Source: Arthrobacter sp. S39 (GTDB lineage Bacteria > Actinomycetota > Actinomycetes > Actinomycetales > Micrococcaceae). From it: a stretch of DNA of 64,000 bases. Within the stretch, counting starts at the first letter, position 1. The number at the start of each line of letters is the position of its first letter. The DNA lies in assembly GCF_004320525.1 (NCBI RefSeq), contig NZ_SIHX01000015.1:20511-84510 (forward strand), read 5' to 3'. This document shows positions 17,285-25,285 of this stretch, piece after piece. The notes below the pieces were generated by a model. The model did no database searches and was not told where the DNA came from. It saw only the letters and a list, made by a program, of their open reading frames with translations. A program made the position numbers and the translations under genes.

Positions 17285-19456
17285 ATGTCGGTAAAAGGCA
17301 CGAAGGACGCAGCGAGGACGCCCGGCCGCGGCGGACCGGAGGCACGACGGTCGGACGCTTCCGCCGGAAGCCCTGCCCAGGGTCCGGCGCAGGTCCGGAA
17401 CGTGGCGCTGGTGGGCCACTCCGGCGCCGGCAAGACCATGCTCATCGAGGCGCTGCTCGCCGCGAACGGCATGATTACCCGCAAGGGCTCCATCGCGGAC
17501 GGGACGACGGTCAGCGACTCCGATCCCTCCGCCGTCCACCAGCAGCGCTCGGTCACCCTGTCAGTGGTCCCGTTGCTCCTCGGAGACACCAAGGTCAACC
17601 TCCTGGACACACCGGGATATCCGGACTTCATCGGCGAGCTCCGCGCAGGGCTGCGGGCCGCGGACTCCGTCCTGTTTGTTGTGTCGGCAGTCGACGGCGT
17701 CGATGCGACCACCACCGCCCTGTGGGGCGAGTGCGAACATCTGGGGCTGCCCCGTGCCGTGGCCATCACCCGTCTGGACCACCCGCGTGCGGATTACGAC
17801 GGCGTCCTTGCCGCCTGCCGTGCGGCGTTCGGGGATTCGGTGCTGCCGCTCTACGTCCCGGTCCGGTCCGGCGGTGACGTCACCGGCCTGCTGGGACTGC
17901 TGTCGGGAACAGTCACCGAGTACGCGCCGGGGGAGGTGCGCCCCGCCCCGCGCGCAGGCACGGCAAGCGAGCTTGGCGAATCAGAACCTGCCCGTGCCGA
18001 ACTCATCGAGGGGATCATCGCCGAAAGCGAAGACGAGACGCTGATGGACCGCTACCTGGGCGGTGAGGACATCGATACCGCCGTGCTGGTGGAGGACCTG
18101 GAAACCGCCGTCGCCCGCGGGTCCTTCTTCCCGGTCCTGTCGACGTCGGCCGTCACCGGGGTGGGAGCCGCCGAACTCTTGGAGGTCCTCACGAAGGCCT
18201 TCCCGTCGCCCCTCGAGCGCGGCCTGCCCGACGTCACCGACCTTGCCGGCACTGCGCTGGGTGCCTTGGCGTGTGACCCGGCGGGGCCTCTGGCGGCGGA
18301 GGTTGTACGGACCAGCATTGATCCTTTCCTGGGCCGCGTCTGCCTGGTCAGGGTCTTCTCCGGGGAGCTGCGGGCGGACACGCCGGTGCACGTGGCCGGC
18401 CACGGACTGGCAGACCGCGGGCACCAGGACCACGACACCGACGAACGCGTTACCCACCTCTATTCCCCGCTGGGTGCCAACCTGCGTCCGGTCTCCAGCT
18501 GCGTCGCAGGGGACATCTGTGCGGTGGCCAAGCTCGGAAGTGCCGAGACCGGGGATACGATCTCCGGCCGCGAGCAGCCCCTGCTCCTGGCCACCTGGGA
18601 GATCCCCGAGCCGCTGATGCCAGTGGCAATCGAGGCCGACTCCCACAGCGACGAGGATGTCCTGGCACGCAGCCTCGGAAAGGTGGCCGCCGGTGATCCC
18701 ACCCTGAGGGTGGAACGAAACGCCGAGACCCACCAGCAGATCCTGTGGTGCATGGGGGAGGCCCATGCCGAGGTGGTGCTGGACCGGCTGCGTGACCAGG
18801 GCGTCAAGCTGCACACCGTCAGTGTGGTTACGCCCCTCCGCGAGACCTTTGCGGCCCCGTCCGCCGGCCACGGGCGGCACGTCAAACAGTCCGGCGGCCA
18901 CGGGCAGTACGCGATCTGCGACATTGAAGTGGAACCCCTCAGCCGGGGCGGCGGCTTCGAATTCGTGGACAGGACGGTGGGCGGGGTGATCCCCGGAACG
19001 TTCATCTCTTCCGTCGAAAAGGGAGTCCGGGCACAGATGCAGAAGGGAGTCTCCGCCGGATTCCCGGTGGTGGACCTGCGGGTGACCCTGGTGGGCGGAA
19101 AAGCGCACAGCGTGGACTCCTCGGATGCGGCGTTCCAGGCTGCCGGGGCCCTGGCGCTGCGGGAGGCGGCGGCAGCGGGACGCATCCAGCTGCTCGAACC
19201 TGTTTCCTCAGTCATCATCAGCGTGTCAGATGAGCATGTGGGCGCCGTGATGAGTGACCTTTCCGGCCGCCGCGGTCGGCTGACCGGGACCACGTCATCC
19301 GGCTCGGATCTGACCGAAATCAGCGCTGAGGTCCCGGACCAGGAACTCCTGAAGTACGCCGTGGAGCTGCGGGCCCTGACCGCCGGCACGGGACGCTTCC
19401 GCCGCCGCTACCTGAGGCACGATCCGGTACCAGGCAACACGGCCTCTGGCGCCTGA
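17285..19456 (+). CDS. Elongation factor G-like protein (EF-G2)
   Basis: Translational GTPase paralogue of 723 aa. P-loop GHSGAGKT lies at residues 44-51, and the G3 motif reads DTPGY. The G4 position reads ITRLDH instead of the NKxD of true EF-G, a change typical of the EF-G2/EF-G-like group. Domains II to V follow, with GHGQYAI-type sequence in domain IV (KQSGGHGQYAICDIEVEP) and a C-terminal domain V. The ATG at 17285 is favoured because AGGAGG sits six bases upstream; a frame extends 20 codons further up without such a site. Monocistronic in appearance. Its role in actinobacteria is not well established; it does not replace EF-G. Confidence 0.9.
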   Translation: MSVKGTKDAARTPGRGGPEARRSDASAGSPAQGPAQVRNVALVGHSGAGKTMLIEALLAANGMITRKGSIADGTTVSDSDPSAVHQQRSVTLSVVPLLLGDTKVNLLDTPGYPDFIGELRAGLRAADSVLFVVSAVDGVDATTTALWGECEHLGLPRAVAITRLDHPRADYDGVLAACRAAFGDSVLPLYVPVRSGGDVTGLLGLLSGTVTEYAPGEVRPAPRAGTASELGESEPARAELIEGIIAESEDETLMDRYLGGEDIDTAVLVEDLETAVARGSFFPVLSTSAVTGVGAAELLEVLTKAFPSPLERGLPDVTDLAGTALGALACDPAGPLAAEVVRTSIDPFLGRVCLVRVFSGELRADTPVHVAGHGLADRGHQDHDTDERVTHLYSPLGANLRPVSSCVAGDICAVAKLGSAETGDTISGREQPLLLATWEIPEPLMPVAIEADSHSDEDVLARSLGKVAAGDPTLRVERNAETHQQILWCMGEAHAEVVLDRLRDQGVKLHTVSVVTPLRETFAAPSAGHGRHVKQSGGHGQYAICDIEVEPLSRGGGFEFVDRTVGGVIPGTFISSVEKGVRAQMQKGVSAGFPVVDLRVTLVGGKAHSVDSSDAAFQAAGALALREAAAAGRIQLLEPVSSVIISVSDEHVGAVMSDLSGRRGRLTGTTSSGSDLTEISAEVPDQELLKYAVELRALTAGTGRFRRRYLRHDPVPGNTASGA

Positions 19457-19580
19457 ACTGCGCCTCCGGGAAGCTTCACTGCATGCATGGCCGCGGCTTT
19501 CCAACCACCGTTGAATGTCATGGTGCCGCGGAGTAGGCTGACGCCCACCTCAACCCGCACCACCCTCCCAGGGAGCGACC

Positions 19581-21467
19581 ATGCCAACCTTACGACGTCG
19601 ACTGGCTGCCATTACGGCGGTTCTGGCTTTGAGCGTGACGGGCGGGGCGGTGACCAGTCCCGCGCTCGCCGATCCCCGGGAGAACGTCAAGGTTCCGACG
19701 GCGACCGGGTATGGCGGGGCGGTCAGTACAGTCGACCCCGAGGCGTCAGCGGCGGCGATCGAGGTTCTGCGCGACGGAGGCAACGCGGCGGATGCCGCCG
19801 TCGCCGCAGCTGCGACCCTGGGCGTCACCGAGCCGTACAGTGCCGGGATCGGCGGCGGCGGGTACTTCGTGTTCTATGACGCGAGGACCGGCAAGGTGGG
19901 CACCATAGACGGCCGCGAAACGGCCCCGGCAACGATGCCGACCAACGCCTTCATAGATCCCACCACCATCACACCCGCAAATCCGGCAGGCAGTCCCTAC
20001 CCCTTTGCGCAGCTTGTCTCAAGCGGCGTCTCTGTAGGTGTCCCGGGGACGCCGGCCACCTGGGTCCGTGCTCTTGAACGATGGGGCACTCTGGACCTCG
20101 GCGAAGCCCTCGAGCCCGCGATCAAGGTCGCAAACCGGGGCTTTGTGGTGGACGAAACGTTCCGCCAGCAGACCCTGGACAACAAGGTCCGCTTCTCGGC
20201 GTTCACACCGACTCGTGAACTGTTCCTGCCCGGCGGCGATGCGCCCGCCGTCGGCAGTATTTTCCAAAACAGAGACCTCGCCAAGACGTACCGGCTCCTC
20301 GCGAAGGAGGGAACGGATGCCTTCTACGGCGGCCCGCTCGCGGCTGAGATCGCGGGCACCGTCCAGGCCCCGCCGAAGGACCCCACGTGGGTGGGTCCTG
20401 ACCCAGTGCCTCCTGCCCCGCGGGTGGTGATTCCAGCTTTTCCGGGCTACTTGACGACGGCGGATCTCGCCGGCTACGAGACGATTGACCAGGCCCCCAC
20501 GCACGTGAACTACCGCGGCTACGACGTCTACGGCATGGCACCGTCCAGCAGCGGCGGCACCACAGTAGGCGAGGCCCTGAACATCCTGGAGCCATTCAAC
20601 CTTTCCACGATGACCCGGCCCCAGGCCCTGCACTACTACCTTGAGGCGAGTGCGCTGGCCTTCGCTGACCGTGCCAGGTACGTGGGCGACCCTGCGTTCG
20701 TCGATGTTCCCACCAAGGACCTCACCGATCCGCAGTTCGGAAAGGAACGGGCGTGCGAAATCGATCCGCTGCTGGCCGCGACACCCAAACCCGTCCCGGC
20801 AGGGGACGTTGCAACGTATGACGGAGCGTGCGACCTTCCGCCCGCTGCCGCCGCCAATGAGTCGGACACCGAAAACATCTCAACCACCAACCTGACCGTG
20901 GCTGACAGGTGGGGCAACGTGGTGGAGTACACCCTCACGATCGAGCAGACCGGCGGCTCCGGCATGGTGGTGCCAGGCCGCGGGTTCCTGCTCAACAATG
21001 AACTGACGGACTTCTCCTATACGTCCACCAGCCCGACCGAACCTAACCAGATCGAACCCGGCAAGCGTCCGCGCTCGTCGATGTCGCCCACCATCATCCT
21101 CGATGAAGGCAAGCCCTTCCTGGCGCTCGGTTCCCCCGGCGGGTCGACCATCATCACGACGGTGCTGCAGACCATCCTGAACAGGGTGGATTTGGGCATG
21201 ACCGTTTCCGAGGCTCTTGCGGCGCCTCGTGCGTCCCAGCGGAATACGGCAAGTATCAGCACCGAGCAGGAGTTCATTGACGCCCCGTACTTGGACGAGC
21301 TGGAGGCTCTAGGACACGTGTTCACGAAAGCTGGTGACGGCCTCACCTCATTGCCGGAAATCGGCGCCGCGACAGCCATCGAGTTCGGCCCCGAAGGACA
21401 AATGACCGCCGCGGCCGAGCCCGTGAGGCGTGGCGGCGGTTCGGCGATGGTGGTCAGTCCGGGCTAA
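19581..21467 (+). CDS. ggt: Gamma-glutamyltransferase, secreted
   Basis: Ntn-hydrolase that cleaves gamma-glutamyl bonds (for example of glutathione) outside the membrane. A Sec signal peptide (MPTLRRRLAA then a hydrophobic core) ends near SPALA-DP around residue 31. The large subunit contains GGNAADAAVAAA and YSAGIGGGGYF. The autocleavage site is ENIS-TTNLTV, making Thr435 the predicted nucleophile and N-terminus of the small subunit. The glycine-rich GSPGGSTI loop near the end is conserved. At 628 aa the length is as expected. GGGAGCG precedes the ATG. No operon partner is evident. Confidence 0.93.
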   Translation: MPTLRRRLAAITAVLALSVTGGAVTSPALADPRENVKVPTATGYGGAVSTVDPEASAAAIEVLRDGGNAADAAVAAAATLGVTEPYSAGIGGGGYFVFYDARTGKVGTIDGRETAPATMPTNAFIDPTTITPANPAGSPYPFAQLVSSGVSVGVPGTPATWVRALERWGTLDLGEALEPAIKVANRGFVVDETFRQQTLDNKVRFSAFTPTRELFLPGGDAPAVGSIFQNRDLAKTYRLLAKEGTDAFYGGPLAAEIAGTVQAPPKDPTWVGPDPVPPAPRVVIPAFPGYLTTADLAGYETIDQAPTHVNYRGYDVYGMAPSSSGGTTVGEALNILEPFNLSTMTRPQALHYYLEASALAFADRARYVGDPAFVDVPTKDLTDPQFGKERACEIDPLLAATPKPVPAGDVATYDGACDLPPAAAANESDTENISTTNLTVADRWGNVVEYTLTIEQTGGSGMVVPGRGFLLNNELTDFSYTSTSPTEPNQIEPGKRPRSSMSPTIILDEGKPFLALGSPGGSTIITTVLQTILNRVDLGMTVSEALAAPRASQRNTASISTEQEFIDAPYLDELEALGHVFTKAGDGLTSLPEIGAATAIEFGPEGQMTAAAEPVRRGGGSAMVVSPG

Positions 21468-21491
21468 GTAAGTCGTGGAAAGGATGGCGTC

Positions 21492-21523
21492 GTAACGCCA
21501 CCGTAACGCCGCCTGTCCATACT
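21492..21523 (+). promoter_or_regulatory. SARP-type promoter A: 11-bp direct repeat plus -10
   Basis: Two identical octamers GTAACGCC at 21492-21499 and 21503-21510 are 11 bp apart; 7 bp follow, then a -10-like CATACT (21518-21523). No -35 hexamer of standard type is present. This is the arrangement known for SARP activators, whose repeats replace the -35. It lies 60 bp before the membrane-protein gene at 21583. Confidence 0.75.
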
Positions 21524-21582
21524 GGGGGCTCGGGAAGGGCTGGCCGGATTCCCGGTCAGCCATGCGGCGGAAGGCAACCGGA

Positions 21583-22635
21583 ATGAGTGATCCAACCGAG
21601 GAAGGGACAGCCCACCCTGGCCGGATACGCCACAAGAACCGAATCTGGGCGGAGCAGGTCCTGACGCGCTCTACCCGGCTGCGGGCCTTGTCCGTATGGA
21701 TGCAGTCCCGCAGCAACGACGAATTCCTCGCCCTCCTCGACGAGGGGATCAGCAGGCACCTCGATATCGCCGAGACCTCAGCCGGGGGCCGGAACCACCG
21801 CGGTTTCACCGATTTCGGCGGGTCCGCCATTGAGTGCGCCGTCAGCAACCTGGACGCCGCCGAGTCACTGCTGCTGCTGCGCGCGCCGGACGACTACATC
21901 CAGGGGCATTTCCCGGGCATCCACTCGGACGTCCGCCGTTACCTTGAGGCCGAGGATCCCCGGAGACGCCGGATTGAGGCGCTGTCAAAGCAGATCCTTG
22001 ACCAGCCGGTCACCATCGACACGAGGGAAAGCCTGGGCATAGCCCTCACGGCGGCGCGGTCGCACTCCCGGCAGCAGTACATCAAGGTGCGGAACTTCCG
22101 GAACGCGGTGGTGGTGGCCACGGTGGTGCTGTTTTCCGTCGCCGTGGCATTGGGGATCTGGGGCCTGAGCGCCCCGCAGTCCATTCCCCTCTGCTTTAAC
22201 CCGGACGAAAAAATCGTCTGCCCGGCCGCTGAATCGCTGTACCGCCCCGGCAACGGGGACGACAAGAACCTGGTGATCCTCCGGACAGCGATGCCCTTTG
22301 ACATCTTCCTGATCCAGTTCGTCGGCCTGGTGGCAGCGGCGGTGTCCGGAGCAACGTCCCTGCACCGGATGGAGGCCACCCCGGTCCCGTTCAGCCTGCC
22401 GATTGCCCTGACCGTCCTCAAACTTCCCACCGGTGCACTGACCGCTGTCCTGGGCCTGATTCTGATGAGTGGCGGGTTCGTTCCGGGCCTGAGTGCGCTG
22501 GATTCGGCGCCCCAAATCCTGGCCTGGGCCATCCTGTTCGGGGCATCCCAGCAGCTTTTGACCGGCCTCGTGGACAGGCAGGCGCGAGGGGTTTTGGAGG
22601 GTGTCGGGGGAAAACCGCACGGATCCAGGATCTAG
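21583..22635 (+). CDS. Membrane protein of unknown function, four C-terminal helices
   Basis: I do not recognise the family. The protein (350 aa from the ATG at 21583; an ATG at 21562 is possible) has a soluble N-terminal half of about 170 residues, mostly helical and charged (EVLTRSTRLRALSVW-like start, SNLDAAESLLLLRAP). Four membrane segments follow: AVVVATVVLFSVAVALGIWG, DIFLIQFVGLVAAAVSGATS, a third around LPTGALTAVLGLILMSGG, and a fourth around QILAWAILFGASQQLLTGL. A loop with two Cys (PLCFNPDEKIVC) lies between helices 1 and 2, probably outside. It is the first gene behind SARP-type promoter A, and is followed at 7 bp by a small gene, so it is the membrane component of the putative SARP regulon. 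Confidence 0.7.
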   Translation: MSDPTEEGTAHPGRIRHKNRIWAEQVLTRSTRLRALSVWMQSRSNDEFLALLDEGISRHLDIAETSAGGRNHRGFTDFGGSAIECAVSNLDAAESLLLLRAPDDYIQGHFPGIHSDVRRYLEAEDPRRRRIEALSKQILDQPVTIDTRESLGIALTAARSHSRQQYIKVRNFRNAVVVATVVLFSVAVALGIWGLSAPQSIPLCFNPDEKIVCPAAESLYRPGNGDDKNLVILRTAMPFDIFLIQFVGLVAAAVSGATSLHRMEATPVPFSLPIALTVLKLPTGALTAVLGLILMSGGFVPGLSALDSAPQILAWAILFGASQQLLTGLVDRQARGVLEGVGGKPHGSRI

Positions 22636-22642
22636 CGGCACT

Positions 22643-23020
22643 ATGGCCCGCCGTCCGGAGAAGCATAAGCCGCAGGAATTCGTGGAAGCCCTCGTGGTGC
22701 TGGAAGCAGACGATGCCTCCGGCAGCCGGCTCGAGCAGGTGCGCCAGCACGCCGTCGTGCTTCAGTGGCTGCCGCCGCGGATAGCGGTCGTCCTGGTGCC
22801 GGCTCACCGTGCATTGCCCGACGCAGTGCGCTGGACCAGCTGGTACGCCGGTGACGTTCCGGCGGATGTGACGGCAGGCTTCACCCCGACGGAGCGCCTG
22901 TTTGTGGACGCCTGGCAGTCCCGCCGCGAAGCCAAGACCCGCCCGGGGGACGGCCTGCCGTGGGACGCCGCCGGGAGGGAGCCCCCTGACTGGCCGGACG
23001 AACCTCCGCACCGTCAATAA
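22643..23020 (+). CDS. Small protein homologous to N-terminus of the next protease
   Basis: Protein of about 125 aa (ATG at 22643; a GTG at 22601 would overlap the upstream gene by 35 bp). No known domain was recognised, no signal peptide and no membrane segment. Its second half aligns with residues about 30-95 of the metalloprotease encoded next at 23081: RIAVV, then a loop, T-x-TERL-x-x-DA, a basic stretch, and G-x-PWD are shared. It could be a stand-alone copy of the protease's N-terminal (propeptide-like) domain, acting as chaperone or inhibitor; that is inference. It is probably co-transcribed with the membrane protein from promoter A. Confidence 0.65.
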   Translation: MARRPEKHKPQEFVEALVVLEADDASGSRLEQVRQHAVVLQWLPPRIAVVLVPAHRALPDAVRWTSWYAGDVPADVTAGFTPTERLFVDAWQSRREAKTRPGDGLPWDAAGREPPDWPDEPPHRQ

Positions 23021-23049
23021 CACTCCAGTAACGCCCTGCGGTGCATAGT
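23017..23049 (+). promoter_or_regulatory. SARP-type promoter B before the protease operon
   Basis: Octamers ATAACACT (23017-23024, degenerate) and GTAACGCC (23028-23035) are 11 bp apart, followed by 8 bp and a -10-like CATAGT (23044-23049). The first octamer overlaps the stop of the small upstream gene. Transcription from here would give a leader of roughly 25 nt with GGAGAGGG before the ATG at 23081. Confidence 0.65.
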
Positions 23050-23080
23050 CCTTGCTGTACGCCTGGGTGAGGAGAGGGCA

Positions 23081-25258
23081 ATGTCTGGAGATTTGAATGT
23101 CAGCGAGCAGGCCGTCCTGGACGATTTTCCGGGGCTGAGGAGCGGTGCCGATCCGAACCCGCCAATCCACCAGTACGGGCGGATCCGGATCGCCGTGGTG
23201 CCCGATGGGGGCGGGCCGCTGCGGAACGGCCTGGCGCCGGACGCGCCCCCGGAGGACCTCACCGAGACGGAGCGGCTGGGCCTGGACGCGCTCCGCCTGC
23301 GCGACTCGCAGGAGTTCAGGACCGCGAAGGAGAACCGTCCCCGGCAGGGTGAGCCGTGGGACATGACCGGCTGCACCGACGTCGTGCCGGTGGGGCAGGC
23401 AGAGGCCGGAGCCGACAGCCAGGCCTTCGCCGCCGCGCCAACCAGCAGTTACCTGGAGGGCACCGTTGCGGTGGGCATCGTGATCGTCCAGGGCCCGACG
23501 GCGGCGCTTCGGTTTTCGGACGCTGAGATCCTGAAGGTGGTGGCTGAGGTCCAGAACGGCCTGGGGTACTTCGCCACGGCCAACCCGATCGCGGGCATCA
23601 GCTTTGCGTATGACATCCAGAACGTCACGCTGGCCACGCCGGCGGACCCGGCCAACGCCGACCTGGAAGGCCTGTGGCGGAATCCGGCCATGGGCGCCAT
23701 CGGCTACAGCGCCAACTGGAGCGGCGTCACCGCCTACGTGGAGGACCTGCGGACCCGCTTTGGTACCCGCTGGACTTTCTGCGGCTTTTTCACCAAATAC
23801 CCGCTCGGGCACTTCGCCTACGCGTCGATCGGCGGCCCGCGGATCGTGATGGACTACAACAACGACGGCTGGGGCCCGGACAACATCGACAGGGTCTTCG
23901 CCCACGAAACCGGACATATCTTCGGCTGCCCCGACGAGTACGCGGTCAGCGGCTGCAACTGCGGCGGAAGCTGGGGCAGGTACGGGACCACCAACGGCAA
24001 CTGCGAAAACTGTACTTCCGGCGGTGGCGTCCCCTGCCTCATGAAGGGCAATACCTTCACCCTCTGCGGCTACACCCCGGCCCATCTGGGCTGGTCCCCG
24101 CAGCTCCTGGTCCGCAACTACGGGGCCTCCGCGGGCGGCTGGCAGGTGGGCCGCCATCCGCGCATACTGGCCGACACGACGGCGGACGGCCGGGCGGACA
24201 TCGTGGGCTTCGGGGAGGCCGGCGTCTACCTTTCCCGTGCCCAGGCGGATGGGCGCTTTGAGGTTCCCCACCTTGCCGTGAACAACTTCGGCTACGTGGC
24301 CGGTGGGTGGCGGGTGGAGAAGCACCCGCGGTTCCTGGCCGATACCACCGGTGACGGCCGTGCGGACATCGTGGGCTTCGGGGAGGCCGGCGTGTACGTC
24401 TCACGGGCACAGGCGGACGGCACCTTTGATGCCCTGCGGCGGGTGGTGGACAACTTCGGCTACGTGGCGGGCGGCTGGCGGGTGGAGAACCATCCGCGGT
24501 TCCTGGCCGATACCACCGGTGACGGCCGGGCGGACATTGTGGGCTTCGGCAACGCAGGAGTCTATGTTTCCCGGGCGCAGGCGGACGGCAGTTACGACGC
24601 CCTGCGGCTGGTGGTGAGCGACTTCGGCTATGTGGCCGGGGGCTGGCGGGTGGAGAAGCACCCACGGCTCCTGGCCGACACCACCGGTGACGGCCGGGCG
24701 GACATTGTGGGCTTCGGCGAGGCCGGGGTGTACGTCTCCCGCGCCCAGGCGGACGGCAGCTACGATGCCCTGCGGCTGGTGGTGACCAACTTCGGCTATG
24801 TGGCCGGCGGCTGGCGGGTGGAGAAGCACCCACGGTTCGTGGTGGACCTGACCGGCGACGGGCGGGCGGACATCCTGGGCTTCGGGGAGGCCGGGGTGTA
24901 TGTCTCCCTCGCGCAGGCGGACGGCAGCTACGGCCCGGTGACGCTGGCGGTGGCCGACTTCGGCTACGTGGCCGGCGGCTGGCGTGTCGAGCGGCACCCC
25001 CGCCTCCTGGCCGACACCACCGGCGACGGCCTGCCGGACATCGTGGGCTTCGGCGAAGCCGGAGTCTATGTCTCCCGGAACCTGGGCGGCGGTGCCTTCG
25101 AACACCCTGGGCCGGTTGACACGCACTTCGGGTACGCAAACCCCGCCGGCGGCTGGCGGATCGAACGGCATCCCCGTTTCGTGGTGGACGTGACCGGGGG
25201 CGGCAAGGCAGACATCGTCGGCTTTGGCGAAGCCGGGGTCTACGTCGCCCGGGCCTAG
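23081..25258 (+). CDS. HExxH metalloprotease with seven-repeat propeller, no signal peptide
   Basis: A 725-aa protein. Residues about 30-95 form the domain shared with the small upstream protein (TETERLGLDA and GEPWD). Residues about 120-340 are a zinc-peptidase-like domain with HETGH at 275-279 followed by FGCPDEY, and a Cys-rich segment (SGCNCGG, NCENC, VPCLM, LCGY). From residue 346 to the end are seven repeats of 56 residues, each with GGWRVEKHPR and a DTTGDGRADIVGFG Ca-binding FG-GAP/VCBS-type loop, expected to make a seven-bladed propeller. No N-terminal signal peptide is visible (MSGDLNVSEQ), which is odd for such an architecture. GGAGAGGG precedes the ATG. It starts a three-gene protease operon behind promoter B. 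Confidence 0.8.
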   Translation: MSGDLNVSEQAVLDDFPGLRSGADPNPPIHQYGRIRIAVVPDGGGPLRNGLAPDAPPEDLTETERLGLDALRLRDSQEFRTAKENRPRQGEPWDMTGCTDVVPVGQAEAGADSQAFAAAPTSSYLEGTVAVGIVIVQGPTAALRFSDAEILKVVAEVQNGLGYFATANPIAGISFAYDIQNVTLATPADPANADLEGLWRNPAMGAIGYSANWSGVTAYVEDLRTRFGTRWTFCGFFTKYPLGHFAYASIGGPRIVMDYNNDGWGPDNIDRVFAHETGHIFGCPDEYAVSGCNCGGSWGRYGTTNGNCENCTSGGGVPCLMKGNTFTLCGYTPAHLGWSPQLLVRNYGASAGGWQVGRHPRILADTTADGRADIVGFGEAGVYLSRAQADGRFEVPHLAVNNFGYVAGGWRVEKHPRFLADTTGDGRADIVGFGEAGVYVSRAQADGTFDALRRVVDNFGYVAGGWRVENHPRFLADTTGDGRADIVGFGNAGVYVSRAQADGSYDALRLVVSDFGYVAGGWRVEKHPRLLADTTGDGRADIVGFGEAGVYVSRAQADGSYDALRLVVTNFGYVAGGWRVEKHPRFVVDLTGDGRADILGFGEAGVYVSLAQADGSYGPVTLAVADFGYVAGGWRVERHPRLLADTTGDGLPDIVGFGEAGVYVSRNLGGGAFEHPGPVDTHFGYANPAGGWRIERHPRFVVDVTGGGKADIVGFGEAGVYVARA
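24116..25255 (+). repeat. Seven tandem 168-bp repeats encoding FG-GAP-like blades
   Basis: Units of 56 codons begin with (N/D/H)FGY or NYGA and carry GGWRVEKHPR, DTTGDGRAD and GFGEAGVYVSRAQADG. Units 2 to 4 are nearly identical at both protein and DNA level; units 1, 5, 6 and 7 diverge, and unit 7 is shorter. This points to recent internal duplication or gene conversion of the central blades. Confidence 0.9.
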
Positions 25259-25285
25259 CCGGGTCTGGGTCGGGAAGGCACGGAG

